DNA from: Roseomonas sp. AR75
GTDB taxonomy: Bacteria > Pseudomonadota > Alphaproteobacteria > Acetobacterales > Acetobacteraceae
Assembly (NCBI RefSeq): GCF_005222815.1
Contig: NZ_STGB01000005.1
Span: 496,001 to 560,000 of the forward strand
Reading direction: 5' to 3'
DNA: 64,000 nucleotides
The notes under the pieces are model-generated. The model was not told the DNA's origin and made no database searches. It saw only the letters and a list, made by a program, of their open reading frames with translations. Positions 25,566 to 34,519 of the stretch are shown here, piece after piece (the stretch's first letter is position 1; each line of letters starts with the position of its first letter). A program made the position numbers and the translations under genes.

Positions 25566-25598
25566 CCCTCTCCCCCCTGAGGGGGGAGAGGGCTTTTT
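25566..25598 (+). terminator. Strong rho-independent terminator (convergent genes)
   Basis: CCCTCTCCCCCC, loop TGA, GGGGGGAGAGGG, then C and TTTTT. A twelve-base-pair stem followed by a T run, between the RTX gene (ending at 25502) and the convergent gene ending at 25602. The stem arm is built from the same CCCTCTCCCC material as the intergenic repeat family. Confidence 0.85.
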
Positions 25599-25601
25599 CC
25601 G

Positions 25602-25901
25602 TCAGCGGAGCCAGGGCGTCATCGGCGTGACGTCGAGGTTGAGCTGCGGCATGGGCATCGGCATTGCCGGCACCGCGGCGGGCGGAAGGCCCTCGCCGCA
25701 GGCAGGGCGCAGTACGCCGCAATCCCAGCGATAGCCGTCGGGCCGGCCGGAGACGATGCCGCCGCGCTGGTAGCCGCAGGAACAGAGCTTCCCCGCCATG
25801 CAGGCGACGGCGCCGACGCGATCCTGGTTGCAGGCCGGCATCTCCTGCGCGGCGGCGGGCGGGACGATCAGCAGGAAGGGCAGCAGCAGGGCGCGACGCA
25901 T
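25602..25901 (-). CDS. Small exported cysteine-rich protein, unknown function
   Basis: 99 residues. Signal peptide MRRALLLPFLLIVPPAAAQ, then six cysteines (C24, C34, C40, C42, C61, C68) in a short mature region containing MAGKLCSCGYQRGG and YRWDCGVLRPACGEG, and a Met/Pro-rich tail (AMPMPMPQL). Six Cys suggest up to three disulfides. It lies 35 nt downstream of the DsbD-type reductase gene on the same strand, which fits a periplasmic disulfide protein. The frame is open upstream through the whole DsbD gene, so the start at ATG 25901 is chosen from the signal peptide. Confidence 0.7.
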   Translation of the reverse strand: MRRALLLPFLLIVPPAAAQEMPACNQDRVGAVACMAGKLCSCGYQRGGIVSGRPDGYRWDCGVLRPACGEGLPPAAVPAMPMPMPQLNLDVTPMTPWLR

Positions 25902-25936
25902 CGCGCCAGCATCGCCGACGCGCATTGCCGAAAGGT

Positions 25937-27997
25937 TTAGCTGCCGCCGAGCGCCCCGAGCACGATTCCCTCGGTCAGCAGCTGCGGCAGCAGCGCCGGC
26001 TCCGCGGCACCGGGCGCCCAGTAGAGATAGAGCGGGACGCCGGCGCGGCCATGCTCGCGCAGCAGCGCTGCGATGGCGGGGTCGCCGCGCGTCCAGTCGG
26101 CCTTGAGATAGGCCACGTCGCGCGCCGCGAAGGCGTCCTGCACGGCCGCGCCGCGCAGCGCGACACGTTCGTTCACCTGGCAGGTGATGCACCAGGCGGC
26201 GGTGGCGTTGACGAAAACCGGCCGGCCTTCCGCCCGCAGCGCGGCGACGCGCGAAGCGGACCAGGGCTCGGCGCCCGGCCCGGCATCGGAGGCCGCGGCG
26301 GAGGAGACGGCGGAAAGCCGCGGCAGCAGCGCAACCGCGGCGACCATCACCGCACCCGCGGTCATGCGGGCGAGCCGGGCGCTCCGCCCCTCCCCGCTGC
26401 GCTGCGCGACGCCGAGGGTCCAGAGGCCGATGGCCAGCAGCAGCCCGCCGGCCAGCGCCAGCATCACGCCATCGGGGCCGACCTGCTGCGCCAGCACCCA
26501 GACCAGCCAGGCGGCAGCGGCCAGCATGGGGAAGGCGAGCAATTGCCGGAACCGCTCCATCCAGGGGCCGGGGCGCGGCAGGCGGCGCGCCAGGCCGGGA
26601 AAGACCCCGAGCAGCGCATAGGGAAGTGCGAGGCCCAGGCCGAGCGCCAGGAACACCAGCATCGTCGCCGCCGGCGGCATCGCCACCGCAGCGCCCATCG
26701 CCGCCCCCATGAAGGGCGCGGTGCAGGGCGTGGCGAGCAGCACGGCGAGGGTGCCGGTGAAGAAGGCGCCGGCATGGCCGCCGCGCTCGGTCAGCGCCTG
26801 CCCGGCGGCGACCGGGCGCATCACGCTGAACACGCCGAGCAGGTTGAGCGCCACCGCCAGCATCAGCCAGGCCATGCCCGCGACGAATCCCGGCGAGGTG
26901 AACTGGAAGCCCCAGCCCACGGCCAGCCCCAGCGCGCGCAGCCCGACCATGGCGCCGCCGATCAGCGCGAAGCTGGCCAGCACGCCCAGCGTGTAGCTGG
27001 CCGCATGCGCGCGCACCTTGCCGCGCGCCTCGCCGGACAGCCGCGCGAGGCCCATGGCCTTCATCGCCAGCACCGGGAAGACGCAGGGCATCAGGTTCAG
27101 GATCAGCCCGCCGAGCAGCGCGAACAGCATCGCCTGTCCCAGCGGCAGCGCAGCGGCCACCGCGGCAGGCCCGGCGATGGGGGCAGCGATCTCGAAGGCC
27201 GGGCGCTGGCCGCTGAGGTCGCGCAGCACCACCACGCCCGCCAGCGCCGCGGGGGGGGCGCCCTCGGCCAGGGTCAGGCCGAGCACCAGCGCACCGCCCT
27301 GCCAGTGCATCGGCTGCGGGGCCACGTTGTCGAGCAGCCCGGGCTCGTTCGGGAAGAACAGCGCCTCCTGCACCAGGCCCGGCGAGAGGCCGGGGCCGGA
27401 GAGGGTCAGGCTGGCCTGCCGCCCGGTGGCGCCGGCGCGCAGCGACCAGGGCGCCGGGCGCGCCGCCTTCGTCTCCGCCGCCGCGAAGGCGGCCTCCATG
27501 CTCGGGGAGGGCATCGGCCGCTCGGCGACGGGCAGGGTCAGGGTGAAGCTGCCTTCCTCGGGGATGCAGACATCCGCGCAGACCAGCCAGGTGGCGTCGG
27601 CGGTCAGGGCGAAGCTGTCGCCGGGCATGGCCGTGTCCGGCACCCGGACCGGGAAGGGCAGCAGGACCTCGCCGGAATAGCCGAAATTCACCAGCGGGCC
27701 GTAGGGGATGCGCTCGGGCGCCGGCCAGGCGATCGGCCCGGCGCTGGCGCCTTCGGGCAGGCCAAGCGTGACCTCCGGCGGCGCGCCGGCATCGCCGGCA
27801 TTGCGCCAATAGGTGTGCCACCCCGGCGAGAGCCGCAGCCGCAACCCCGCCTGGAAGGTCTGGCCCGGCGCGACGGCGGCGGAATCGGCGGCGAGCGTCA
27901 CCACGGCCCGCGGCGAGCGCAGCGCCGTGCTCTCCACCGCGAGCGCCGGGGCAGAGAGGGTCAGGCCGAGAAGGAGAAGCGCGAGGCGGCGCATCAT
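25937..27997 (-). CDS. DsbD-family protein-disulfide reductase (ScsB-like)
   Basis: 686 residues. Signal peptide (RRLALLLLGLTLSAPALA), an N-terminal periplasmic domain with the redox pair C..C in WLVCADVCIPEEG, a DsbD transmembrane domain with MPCVFPVLAMKAMG and TPCTAPFMGAAMG (the two membrane Cys), and a C-terminal thioredoxin domain with WCITCQVNE (CxxC). This protein carries electrons from cytoplasmic thioredoxin to periplasmic disulfide proteins. The long N-terminal domain (about 280 residues) is of the ScsB/DsbD alpha-extended kind. The start is the first of two adjacent ATG codons (27997, 27994). The small Cys-rich gene downstream may be a client. Confidence 0.92.
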   Translation of the reverse strand: MMRRLALLLLGLTLSAPALAVESTALRSPRAVVTLAADSAAVAPGQTFQAGLRLRLSPGWHTYWRNAGDAGAPPEVTLGLPEGASAGPIAWPAPERIPYGPLVNFGYSGEVLLPFPVRVPDTAMPGDSFALTADATWLVCADVCIPEEGSFTLTLPVAERPMPSPSMEAAFAAAETKAARPAPWSLRAGATGRQASLTLSGPGLSPGLVQEALFFPNEPGLLDNVAPQPMHWQGGALVLGLTLAEGAPPAALAGVVVLRDLSGQRPAFEIAAPIAGPAAVAAALPLGQAMLFALLGGLILNLMPCVFPVLAMKAMGLARLSGEARGKVRAHAASYTLGVLASFALIGGAMVGLRALGLAVGWGFQFTSPGFVAGMAWLMLAVALNLLGVFSVMRPVAAGQALTERGGHAGAFFTGTLAVLLATPCTAPFMGAAMGAAVAMPPAATMLVFLALGLGLALPYALLGVFPGLARRLPRPGPWMERFRQLLAFPMLAAAAWLVWVLAQQVGPDGVMLALAGGLLLAIGLWTLGVAQRSGEGRSARLARMTAGAVMVAAVALLPRLSAVSSAAASDAGPGAEPWSASRVAALRAEGRPVFVNATAAWCITCQVNERVALRGAAVQDAFAARDVAYLKADWTRGDPAIAALLREHGRAGVPLYLYWAPGAAEPALLPQLLTEGIVLGALGGS

Positions 27998-28070
27998 CGA
28001 CGCATAGAACGGGACGCAGGGGTGGAAGGGCAAGGCCCGCGGGTGCAGCCCTGGCCCGCGCGGCGCCCGG

Positions 28071-28631
28071 TCAGGCCGGGCGGCGGCGGTGGCCGAGCCC
28101 GATAAGCCCGAACAGCCCCGCGGCCAGCAGGCCCGCCGAAGCCGGTGCCGGAACGGCCGTCGTCGCGCCGACGTCGAATGCCAGGAGGACGTAGCTGCGC
28201 TCGGACCAGGATTGTCCCGTCACGTCCAGGGTCACGGAATTGGCCGTGAAGCTGATGTCGGCCGCTGCCAGACCCGTCACGCCGACGCTGTCGGCGATCG
28301 TCACGCCGACCAGCCCGGCGGGGAAGCCGGCGAAGTCGAGACCGGTGAGCCCGAGGGTCCAGGCGCCACCGGTCCAAATCACCGAAAGGCCATCGGCCAT
28401 GGTGAAGCGGACCGAGTAGGCACCGACGTCGCTGGTCACGATCGGACCGGCGGGGATGGAATAGGTAAACTCGCTGCCGGGCGTCACCACGACCGCCGAG
28501 CCCGGTGCCACCGTGACGTTCGGTCCGGTGATCGAGGCTCCGACGGTATCGCCGATCAGCGACGCCTGCGCCGGCAACGCGCCGCCGATGCCGGCGACGA
28601 GCGCCAGGGCGAGAAACCGAGACATCACCAT
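28071..28631 (-). CDS. PEP-CTERM-type exported protein
   Basis: 186 residues. Signal peptide in MSRFLALALVAGIGGALPAQA, then a beta-rich domain dominated by Gly, Val, Thr and Ser, and a C-terminal sorting signal VPAPASAGLLAAGLFGLIG followed by the basic end HRRRP. The motif is VPAPAS rather than VPEPAS, a tolerated variant. ATG 28631 has GGAG at a good distance; a second ATG at 28625 is possible. No function can be assigned to the mature domain. It is divergent from hrpB. Confidence 0.8.
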   Translation of the reverse strand: MVMSRFLALALVAGIGGALPAQASLIGDTVGASITGPNVTVAPGSAVVVTPGSEFTYSIPAGPIVTSDVGAYSVRFTMADGLSVIWTGGAWTLGLTGLDFAGFPAGLVGVTIADSVGVTGLAAADISFTANSVTLDVTGQSWSERSYVLLAFDVGATTAVPAPASAGLLAAGLFGLIGLGHRRRPA

Positions 28632-28762
28632 GTCCAGAACTCCAGATCGTTCAATGCAATTAAGCACGGTTTGTAACCAAATGTCTCGTCAAATCGCCGA
28701 TGCCGCAATGTTCTTGCATGCGGTGTTCAGGCGCCGCGTATCGGGGCAAACACTGCTGGCCC

Positions 28763-31240
28763 ATGCCGACGCTCCCCGAACTCCCCGTCTCCGAGGCCCT
28801 GCCCCGCCTGGCCGCCGCGCTGCGCGACGGGTCCAACGCCGTGCTGGTCGCACCGCCCGGCGCCGGCAAGACCACGCTGGCACCGCTGGCCCTGATGGCG
28901 GAGCCCTGGGCGGCGTCGGGAAAGATTCTTGTCCTCGAACCGCGCCGGGTTGCCGCCCGCGCCGCCGCGCGGCGGATGGCGGAGCTGGTGGGGGAAGCGC
29001 AGCCCGGCGGGACCATCGGCCTGGCCACCAGGCTCGACCGCGCCGTTTCCGACCGCACCCGGGTCGAGGTGGTGACGGAGGGGCTGCTGGTGCGGCGGCT
29101 GCAATCCGATCCCGGCCTGGATGGCGTCGCGGCAGTGCTGTTCGACGAGGCGCATGAGCGCAACCTGGACACCGACCTGGCGCTGGCGCTGTGCCTGGAC
29201 CTGCAGCGCGCGTTGCGGCCGGAGCTCAGGCTGCTGGCGATGTCCGCCACGCTCGACATCGCGCGCTTCGCGGCCGTGCTGGGCGACTGCCCGGTCATCG
29301 AGTCACTCGGCCGCGCCTTCCCCGTGGCCGTCGAGCACCGCACCCGCGACCTCGCCGAGCCGCGCGAATTGCCCGAGGCCATGGCCGCCGCCATCCGCGC
29401 CGCACTGACGAAAAATCCGGGCGACGTGCTGGCCTTCCTGCCGGGCTGGGGCGAGATCCGGCGCACCGCGGAGCGGCTTGCCGGCGTGGATGCGGAGGTG
29501 ATCCCGCTGCATGGCGAGCTGCCGCCGGCCGAGCAGGACCGCGCTCTCAATCCGCATCCCCAGGGCCGGCGCAAGGTGGTGCTCGCGACCTCGATCGCGG
29601 AGACCTCGCTGACCGTGCCGGGGGTGCGGATCGTCGTGGATGGCGGGTTCCGGCGCGCGCCGCGGCTCGATCCTGCGTCGGGCCTCACGCGGCTGGTGAC
29701 GGTTCGGATCAGCAAGGCGGCGGCGGAGCAGCGCGCCGGCCGCGCCGGCCGCACCGCGCCCGGCATCGCGATCCGGCTGTGGACGGAGGCGCTGCATCGC
29801 GGCCTGCCGCAGGCCGACCGGCCCGAGATTTTCGATGCCGAACTGTCCGGGCTGGCGCTGGACCTGGCCGCCTGGGGTGCAACGGAAGACAGCCTCGCCT
29901 TCCTCGACCCGCCGCCCGCGGGCGCGCTGGCGGCGGGGCGGGCGCTGCTGCGCACCCTCGACGCGCTGGACGAGGCAGGCCGGATCACCGCGATGGGCCG
30001 GGCGATGGCGCGGATGGGCACGCATCCCCGCCTTGCCCGCATGCTGCTCGCGGCGGCGGACGAGGGCGAGAAGGCACTGGCGGCCGACCTCGCCGCGCTG
30101 CTGGAGGAACGCGATCCGATCCGGGGGCGGGAGGCGGCGGCGGACATCAATGCCCGCCTCGAACTGCTGCATGGCGCGGATCATCCGCAGGCGGACCGCG
30201 CGACCGTCCAGCGCATCCGCCGTGCCGCGGCGATGCACCGGCGGCGGCTGCGCCTGCACGGCAACGCCTTGCCCGGCGGCGAGGCCGGGCCGCTGCTCGC
30301 CGCCGGCTTCCCCGACCGCATCGCGGCGAAGCGCGGCACGATGGATGGCGCCTTCCGCCTCGCCGGGTTTGGCGTTGCCGGCTCCGCCGGGGGCCAGGGC
30401 GCGCGCCTCGCCGCCAACGATCCACTGGCCAAGGCGCCGCTGCTCGCGGTGGCGGACCTGGAATTGCAGGGCACCGAGGCGCGCATACGCATGGCCGCGC
30501 CGCTCGACCTCGCGACGCTGGAAGCCCGCTTCCCCGAGCGCCTGCGCTGGGAAACCAGCGCGAGTTTCGACGCGCGCGCGGGCGCGGTGCTGGCGCGGCG
30601 CCGGCGCCTGTTCGGCCCGCTGGTGCTGGAGGAGCACATCCTGCCCGCACCGGACGTGGCGACCGTCGCCGCCGCGCTCGCCGCCGCCATCGCCGAGCGC
30701 GGCTTCCGCGACCTGGACTGGACCGAGGCCGCGAAGCAGACCCGCGCAAGGCTGCGCTGGATGCGCCAGGCGGAGGGCGAGGGCTGGCCCGATGTCTCCG
30801 ACGCCGCGCTGGCCGCCACGGTGCAGGACTGGCTCGCGCCGCATCTGCACGGTCGCACCAAGCTGGCCGAGGCGAAGGCGCTGGACGTCACAACGCTGCT
30901 GCGCGGCCTGGTGCCGTATGACCGCCAGCGCCGGCTCGACGCCGCCCTGCCCGCCCGCCTTGACCTGCCCGGCGGGCGCAGCGCCGCGGTGGATTACGAC
31001 CGGGAGGTGCCGACGCTGGAAGCCCGCGCGCAGCACCTGTTCGGCCTGGATGCGCTTCCGCCGCTCGCCGGGGGCCGCGTGCCCCTTCAGGCCGCGCTGC
31101 TCTCCCCGGCCGGGCGGCCGATCGCGCTGACCGGCGACCTGCACGGCTTCTGGCGCGGCGGCTGGCGCGACGCCCGCAAGGACATGCGCGGCCGCTACCC
31201 GAAGCACGCCTGGCCGGAGGAGCCCTGGCGGGAGCCTTGA
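28763..31240 (+). CDS. hrpB: ATP-dependent helicase HrpB
   Basis: 825 residues, the usual length. DEAH/RHA helicase motifs: Walker A APPGAGKTT (about 30), LEPRRVAARAAA (Ia), DEAHERNLDTDL (II, about 130), LAMSATLD (III), ATSIAETSLTVPGV (V) and QRAGRAGRTAPG (VI). Also present are the HrpB-specific FLPGWGEIRR and the C-terminal HrpB domain (GRYPKHAWPEEPW). Substrate RNA or DNA in bacteria is not settled. The gene is followed, 3 nt after its stop, by copy A of the five-hairpin repeat. Confidence 0.95.
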   Translation: MPTLPELPVSEALPRLAAALRDGSNAVLVAPPGAGKTTLAPLALMAEPWAASGKILVLEPRRVAARAAARRMAELVGEAQPGGTIGLATRLDRAVSDRTRVEVVTEGLLVRRLQSDPGLDGVAAVLFDEAHERNLDTDLALALCLDLQRALRPELRLLAMSATLDIARFAAVLGDCPVIESLGRAFPVAVEHRTRDLAEPRELPEAMAAAIRAALTKNPGDVLAFLPGWGEIRRTAERLAGVDAEVIPLHGELPPAEQDRALNPHPQGRRKVVLATSIAETSLTVPGVRIVVDGGFRRAPRLDPASGLTRLVTVRISKAAAEQRAGRAGRTAPGIAIRLWTEALHRGLPQADRPEIFDAELSGLALDLAAWGATEDSLAFLDPPPAGALAAGRALLRTLDALDEAGRITAMGRAMARMGTHPRLARMLLAAADEGEKALAADLAALLEERDPIRGREAAADINARLELLHGADHPQADRATVQRIRRAAAMHRRRLRLHGNALPGGEAGPLLAAGFPDRIAAKRGTMDGAFRLAGFGVAGSAGGQGARLAANDPLAKAPLLAVADLELQGTEARIRMAAPLDLATLEARFPERLRWETSASFDARAGAVLARRRRLFGPLVLEEHILPAPDVATVAAALAAAIAERGFRDLDWTEAAKQTRARLRWMRQAEGEGWPDVSDAALAATVQDWLAPHLHGRTKLAEAKALDVTTLLRGLVPYDRQRRLDAALPARLDLPGGRSAAVDYDREVPTLEARAQHLFGLDALPPLAGGRVPLQAALLSPAGRPIALTGDLHGFWRGGWRDARKDMRGRYPKHAWPEEPWREP

Positions 31241-31243
31241 GGC

Positions 31244-31344
31244 GGGCGAAGGTTTCACCTTCGCCCCTCAGTCGCCGGCGCTGCGCTTGGCTTCGCGCCA
31301 TTTGGCGCGGGCCGCGTACGCGGCCTCGGACGCCTGCGGCGTCC
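31244..31344 (+). repeat. Five-hairpin mosaic repeat element, copy A
   Basis: Five successive stem-loops: GGGCGAAGGT/ACCTTCGCCC, a weak GCG/CGC, CGCGCC/GGCGCG, the palindrome GGCCGCGTACGCGGCC, and GGACGCC/GGCGTCC. They are joined by linkers CCTCA, TCGCCGGCG, CTTGGCTTCG and TCGG. The same order and linkers occur in copies B (52808) and C (53960) with different stem sequences. It begins 3 nt after hrpB. The remaining gap to the next gene (31345-31540) shows no recognisable element. Confidence 0.85.
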
Positions 31345-31540
31345 GCATCCAGCCCAGGTGCTTGCAAATGTCAGGAATGGTCGCGCCGGCGCATCGGCGC
31401 ATCAACGCCCGCGACAGACGACGGATTTTCGGGCAGGATTGACGCGGGGCGTCGTTGCGGCTGCCCTGTCGTCATGATGCGTCTGGCGCCCGGAGGGCGC
31501 GGCAGCGCGCATGGCGACGCCAAGGCGAAGGGGGTCTGGG

Positions 31541-33721
31541 ATGCTCAACAGGTCGCGCTGGCAGGGGCCCGCGCTCATCGCTCTGATGCCCTTCGCGCTG
31601 GCCGGCTGCGGCTACACGCTGCAGAGCGACGCCACCATCGCCGACAACCAGCGCGCGCTCGCCGCCGCGGAGGCGCGCGGCACCCAGCTCAACACCCGGG
31701 TCGGCGAGCTGGAAGCCTCGCTCGCCGCCGAGCGCCGCGCCCGCGGCGACCTGGCCGCGCTGGAGCAGCAATTGCAGCGCGCCCGTGGCTCGCTCGCCAA
31801 CGCCGAGCGCGGCAAGCGCAACGCCGATGCCGAGGTGGTGCGCCTGCGCGCCGCACTGGCCGAGGAGGAGCAGCGCCTCGCCGCGCTGCAGGGCCAGTCG
31901 GGCGAGCTGCAGCAGGCCACTGGCCGCACCCGCGACGAGCTGACCTCCGCCGAGCAGCGCCTTGCCGGGCTGCGCAGCCAGATCGCCAGCGAGGAGACGC
32001 GGCTCGCCGGGCTCCGCCGCGATGCGGGCGCCGAGGAACAGCGCCTCGCCGGCCTGCGCGGCAATGCGGCGTCGGAGGAGAACCGCCTCGCCGGGTTGCG
32101 TGGCGCGGCGAGCGCGGAGGAATCGCGCCTGGCCGGTCTGCGCGGCAACAGCGCCTCCGAGGAGCAGCGCCTGGCCGGGCTGCGCCGCGATGCCGGCGCC
32201 GAGGACCAGCGCCTCGCCGGGCTGCGGCGCGATGCGGCCGCCACGGAACGGCGGCTTGCGGAACTGCGGGACCAGGGCGCGGCGCAGGATCGCCGCCTCG
32301 CCGCGTTGGAGGAGCGCCGGACGGCGGAGGAACGCCGCCTCGCCTCGCTGCAGCAGCAGGCGGGCGAATCGGAGCAGCGCCTGGCAGGGCTGCGCACCAC
32401 CATCGGCCAGGCCGAGCAGACCCTGGCGCAGCGCCAGCAGGCCGGCGGCGAGGCCGACCGCCGCCTCGCCGGGCTGCGCGACAACGCCGCCGCCGAGGAG
32501 CGCCGGCTGGAAGGGCTGCGCAACACCATCGCCCAGGCCGAACGGTCGCTGGCCGAGCGCCAGGGCGCGGGCGCGGAGGCGGAGCGCCGCCTCGCCGGGC
32601 TGCGGGAGAATGCCGCGGCCGAGGAACAGCGGCTCGCCGCGCTGCGCGACACGCTGGCGCAGGCCCAGGGCCAGCTCGGCGAGCGCCAGGCGGCGCTGGC
32701 CGAGGCGACGCGCCAGCTTGCCGCGCTGCGCGACACCAGCACGACCGAGCAGGGCCGCCTGCAGGGGCTGCGCGGCGAGATCCAGGGTGCGCAGGGCACG
32801 CTGGCCGAGCGCCAGCAGGCCGCGGCGGAAGCCGAGCGTCGCCTTGCCGGGCTGCGCGAGGCCGCCACAGCCGAGGAGCGGCGCGTGCAGGCGCTGCGCG
32901 CCGATGCCGGCGCGGCGGAGCGGGACCTGGCGGGCCGTCGCGGCGCGCTGGCCGAGCTCGAGACGCGCATCGGCCGCGCCACCCAGGCGGAGACCGACGC
33001 GAGCGGTCGCGTGCGCGGGCTGGAGGAACGCGCCGGCGGGCTCGGCCGCGACATCGCGGCAAGCGAGCAGCGCGTGGCGGCCCTGCGGCAGCAGGTGGCC
33101 GCGGCGGAGCAGGCGCTGAACGAGCGTCGCGGCGCCGTCAGCCAGGCGGAGACGGGGCTCGCGAGCCTCGGCAGCCAGCGCGAGGCCGCGGCCAATGCGC
33201 TGCGGGAGCTGGAATCGCGCAACGCCGCGCTGCGCGAGCAGGTGGGCGCGCAGGAACGGCGCCTGGCCGAGTTGCGCAACGGCGCCGCCGCCGAGGAGCG
33301 CAACCTGCAGGCCGCGCGCGGCGAGGTGCAGGCGGCCGGCGAGCAGCTCGCCACGCGCCGTGCGGCCCTGGCCGAGGCGGAGCAGCGGCTGGCCGCCGCG
33401 GGCAATGCCGGCGATGCCGCCGCGGCGCGGCTGCGCGGGTTGGAGGAGCAGGCGCAGCGTATCGCCGGCAGCACCGACGGCATCCGCCAGGAGCAGGAGC
33501 GCCTGCGGCAGGCGGTGGACGGGCTGCGCAGCGAGGTCGCGGAGATGGAGCGCCGCCGCGCCGACCTCTCCACCCAGATCGCGCAGGCCGAGGACCGGCT
33601 GCGCGCCGGGCGGCAGGAGCTGGCAGCGCTGGGCGAGCGGCTGGCGCGCGAGCGGCAGGCGCTGGAAGCGCCGCGCACGGGATCGGACGCGGCGCCGGTG
33701 CAGGGCCAGCCGCGGCAGTAG
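31541..33721 (+). CDS. Giant coiled-coil lipoprotein with 14-residue tandem repeats
   Basis: 726 residues. Lipoprotein signal ending LAGC (C23), then almost continuous coiled coil to the C-terminus, without proline for hundreds of residues. From residue 138 to about 285 a 14-residue unit (two heptads) of the form EEQRLAGLRGNAAS repeats about eleven times in strict register, with R-L at 140, 154, 168, 182, 196, 210 and so on; looser copies continue to about residue 450. At helix pitch the coil could be about 100 nm, longer than a periplasm, so it must fold back or assemble. No enzymatic domain. ATG 31541 follows GGGGG; an upstream start at 31511 would spoil the signal peptide. Function unknown. 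Confidence 0.85.
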   Translation: MLNRSRWQGPALIALMPFALAGCGYTLQSDATIADNQRALAAAEARGTQLNTRVGELEASLAAERRARGDLAALEQQLQRARGSLANAERGKRNADAEVVRLRAALAEEEQRLAALQGQSGELQQATGRTRDELTSAEQRLAGLRSQIASEETRLAGLRRDAGAEEQRLAGLRGNAASEENRLAGLRGAASAEESRLAGLRGNSASEEQRLAGLRRDAGAEDQRLAGLRRDAAATERRLAELRDQGAAQDRRLAALEERRTAEERRLASLQQQAGESEQRLAGLRTTIGQAEQTLAQRQQAGGEADRRLAGLRDNAAAEERRLEGLRNTIAQAERSLAERQGAGAEAERRLAGLRENAAAEEQRLAALRDTLAQAQGQLGERQAALAEATRQLAALRDTSTTEQGRLQGLRGEIQGAQGTLAERQQAAAEAERRLAGLREAATAEERRVQALRADAGAAERDLAGRRGALAELETRIGRATQAETDASGRVRGLEERAGGLGRDIAASEQRVAALRQQVAAAEQALNERRGAVSQAETGLASLGSQREAAANALRELESRNAALREQVGAQERRLAELRNGAAAEERNLQAARGEVQAAGEQLATRRAALAEAEQRLAAAGNAGDAAAARLRGLEEQAQRIAGSTDGIRQEQERLRQAVDGLRSEVAEMERRRADLSTQIAQAEDRLRAGRQELAALGERLARERQALEAPRTGSDAAPVQGQPRQ
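31950..32900 (+). repeat. 42-bp tandem coding repeats inside the coiled-coil lipoprotein gene
   Basis: Tandem 42-bp units (14 codons) around GCCTCGCCGGGCTGCG and close variants. The first eleven units (about 31950-32400) are in exact phase; later ones are degenerate and interspersed with non-repeat heptads. The near identity suggests recent expansion by slippage or recombination, so unit number could vary between strains. Confidence 0.8.
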
Positions 33722-33747
33722 TCGGCGCCAGCGGGTCGGGGCGTTCG

Positions 33748-33864
33748 CGCCCCCACCCCGACCCTCCCCCGCACAGCGGGGGAGGGAGAAGGTGGCGACC
33801 GTCCCATCCCTCCCCTGCGAAGCGGGGAAGAGTGCCTGAGCGAGGCGAAGGCGGGTGGGGGCGC
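33748..33864. repeat. GC-rich intergenic palindromic repeat, copy R5
   Basis: Between the coiled-coil lipoprotein and the convergent DUF882 gene. The outer arms GCGCCCCCACCC and GGGTGGGGGCGC are perfect inverted copies. Inside are the hairpin CCTCCCCCGCACAGCGGG and a second, looser one around CCCTGCGAAGCGGGG. The left arm matches copy R2 for more than 20 positions. Confidence 0.85.
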
Positions 33865-33887
33865 GGCGGACCTTGCGGGAGGAGGCC

Positions 33888-34424
33888 CTACCGCCAGCGC
33901 GTCCAGACGCGCTGCGGGCCGATATCCATGTGGACGAAGCGCGGATAGACGCCGATGCCGAGGAAGCCGAGGCGGCGCGACAAGGTCCACACCGCCATCG
34001 CGACGTCGTTCGGCGCCATGCCCGGCACCACGATATCCGCCGCCTGCCCGACCAGATGCAGGCTGGCCGGGGCCGCGCCTTCCAGCGAGGCATTGGTGCG
34101 CGGCGTGCGATAGCCGGATCGCACGATCAGCGGACGCGTGTAGCCCCACTGCTCCTGCAGGACCGAGAGCATGTCCGCCAGCAGCGGCGGCAGCGGGCCC
34201 TCGGTGCCGACATGCATGTCGCGCAGCAGGTGCCGCAGCTTCGACAGCGCGCGCGGGTCGTATTCCTCGCCGGCGCGATAGGCGGTGGCGAGTTCCTCGC
34301 CGGCCCCGTTGCGCACCCAGAGGAAGCGCTCCGGCGCGGTAACCGCTTTCGCGGCGCGCGCCCAGAGCACCCCGAGCGGGATGGCGGCGGCGGCACGGAG
34401 GAGGGTTCGGCGCGTGGTCGGCAC
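33888..34424 (-). CDS. DUF882/YcbK-like peptidase-M15-fold exported protein
   Basis: 178 residues from GTG 34424. Twin-arginine-type signal TTRRTLLRAAAAIPLGV followed by WARAAKA. Mature motifs: SGYRTPRTNASL (SGYR..xxN), ASLHLVGQAADIVVPG (SxHxxGxAxD, the zinc site) and GIGVYPRFVHMDIGP (HxD). These are the D,D-carboxypeptidase/L,D-peptidase zinc ligands (His, Asp, His). It probably trims peptidoglycan in the periplasm. The frame is open upstream to 34547 without protein character. Confidence 0.88.
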   Translation of the reverse strand: MPTTRRTLLRAAAAIPLGVLWARAAKAVTAPERFLWVRNGAGEELATAYRAGEEYDPRALSKLRHLLRDMHVGTEGPLPPLLADMLSVLQEQWGYTRPLIVRSGYRTPRTNASLEGAAPASLHLVGQAADIVVPGMAPNDVAMAVWTLSRRLGFLGIGVYPRFVHMDIGPQRVWTRWR

Positions 34425-34519
34425 GCGCCGAGGATTCGCGCGGGGAAGGCCGCGAGTCCATTCAACTCGCGGGCCGGTTGCGTAGGGAAGTGTACGAAAT
34501 TGGAGAGGTGGCGCGGCGC

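Noticed and set aside
31950-32900. Regular 42-bp repeats that might suggest a CRISPR array
   Set aside because: The units are contiguous without unique spacers and translate in frame into coiled-coil heptads.
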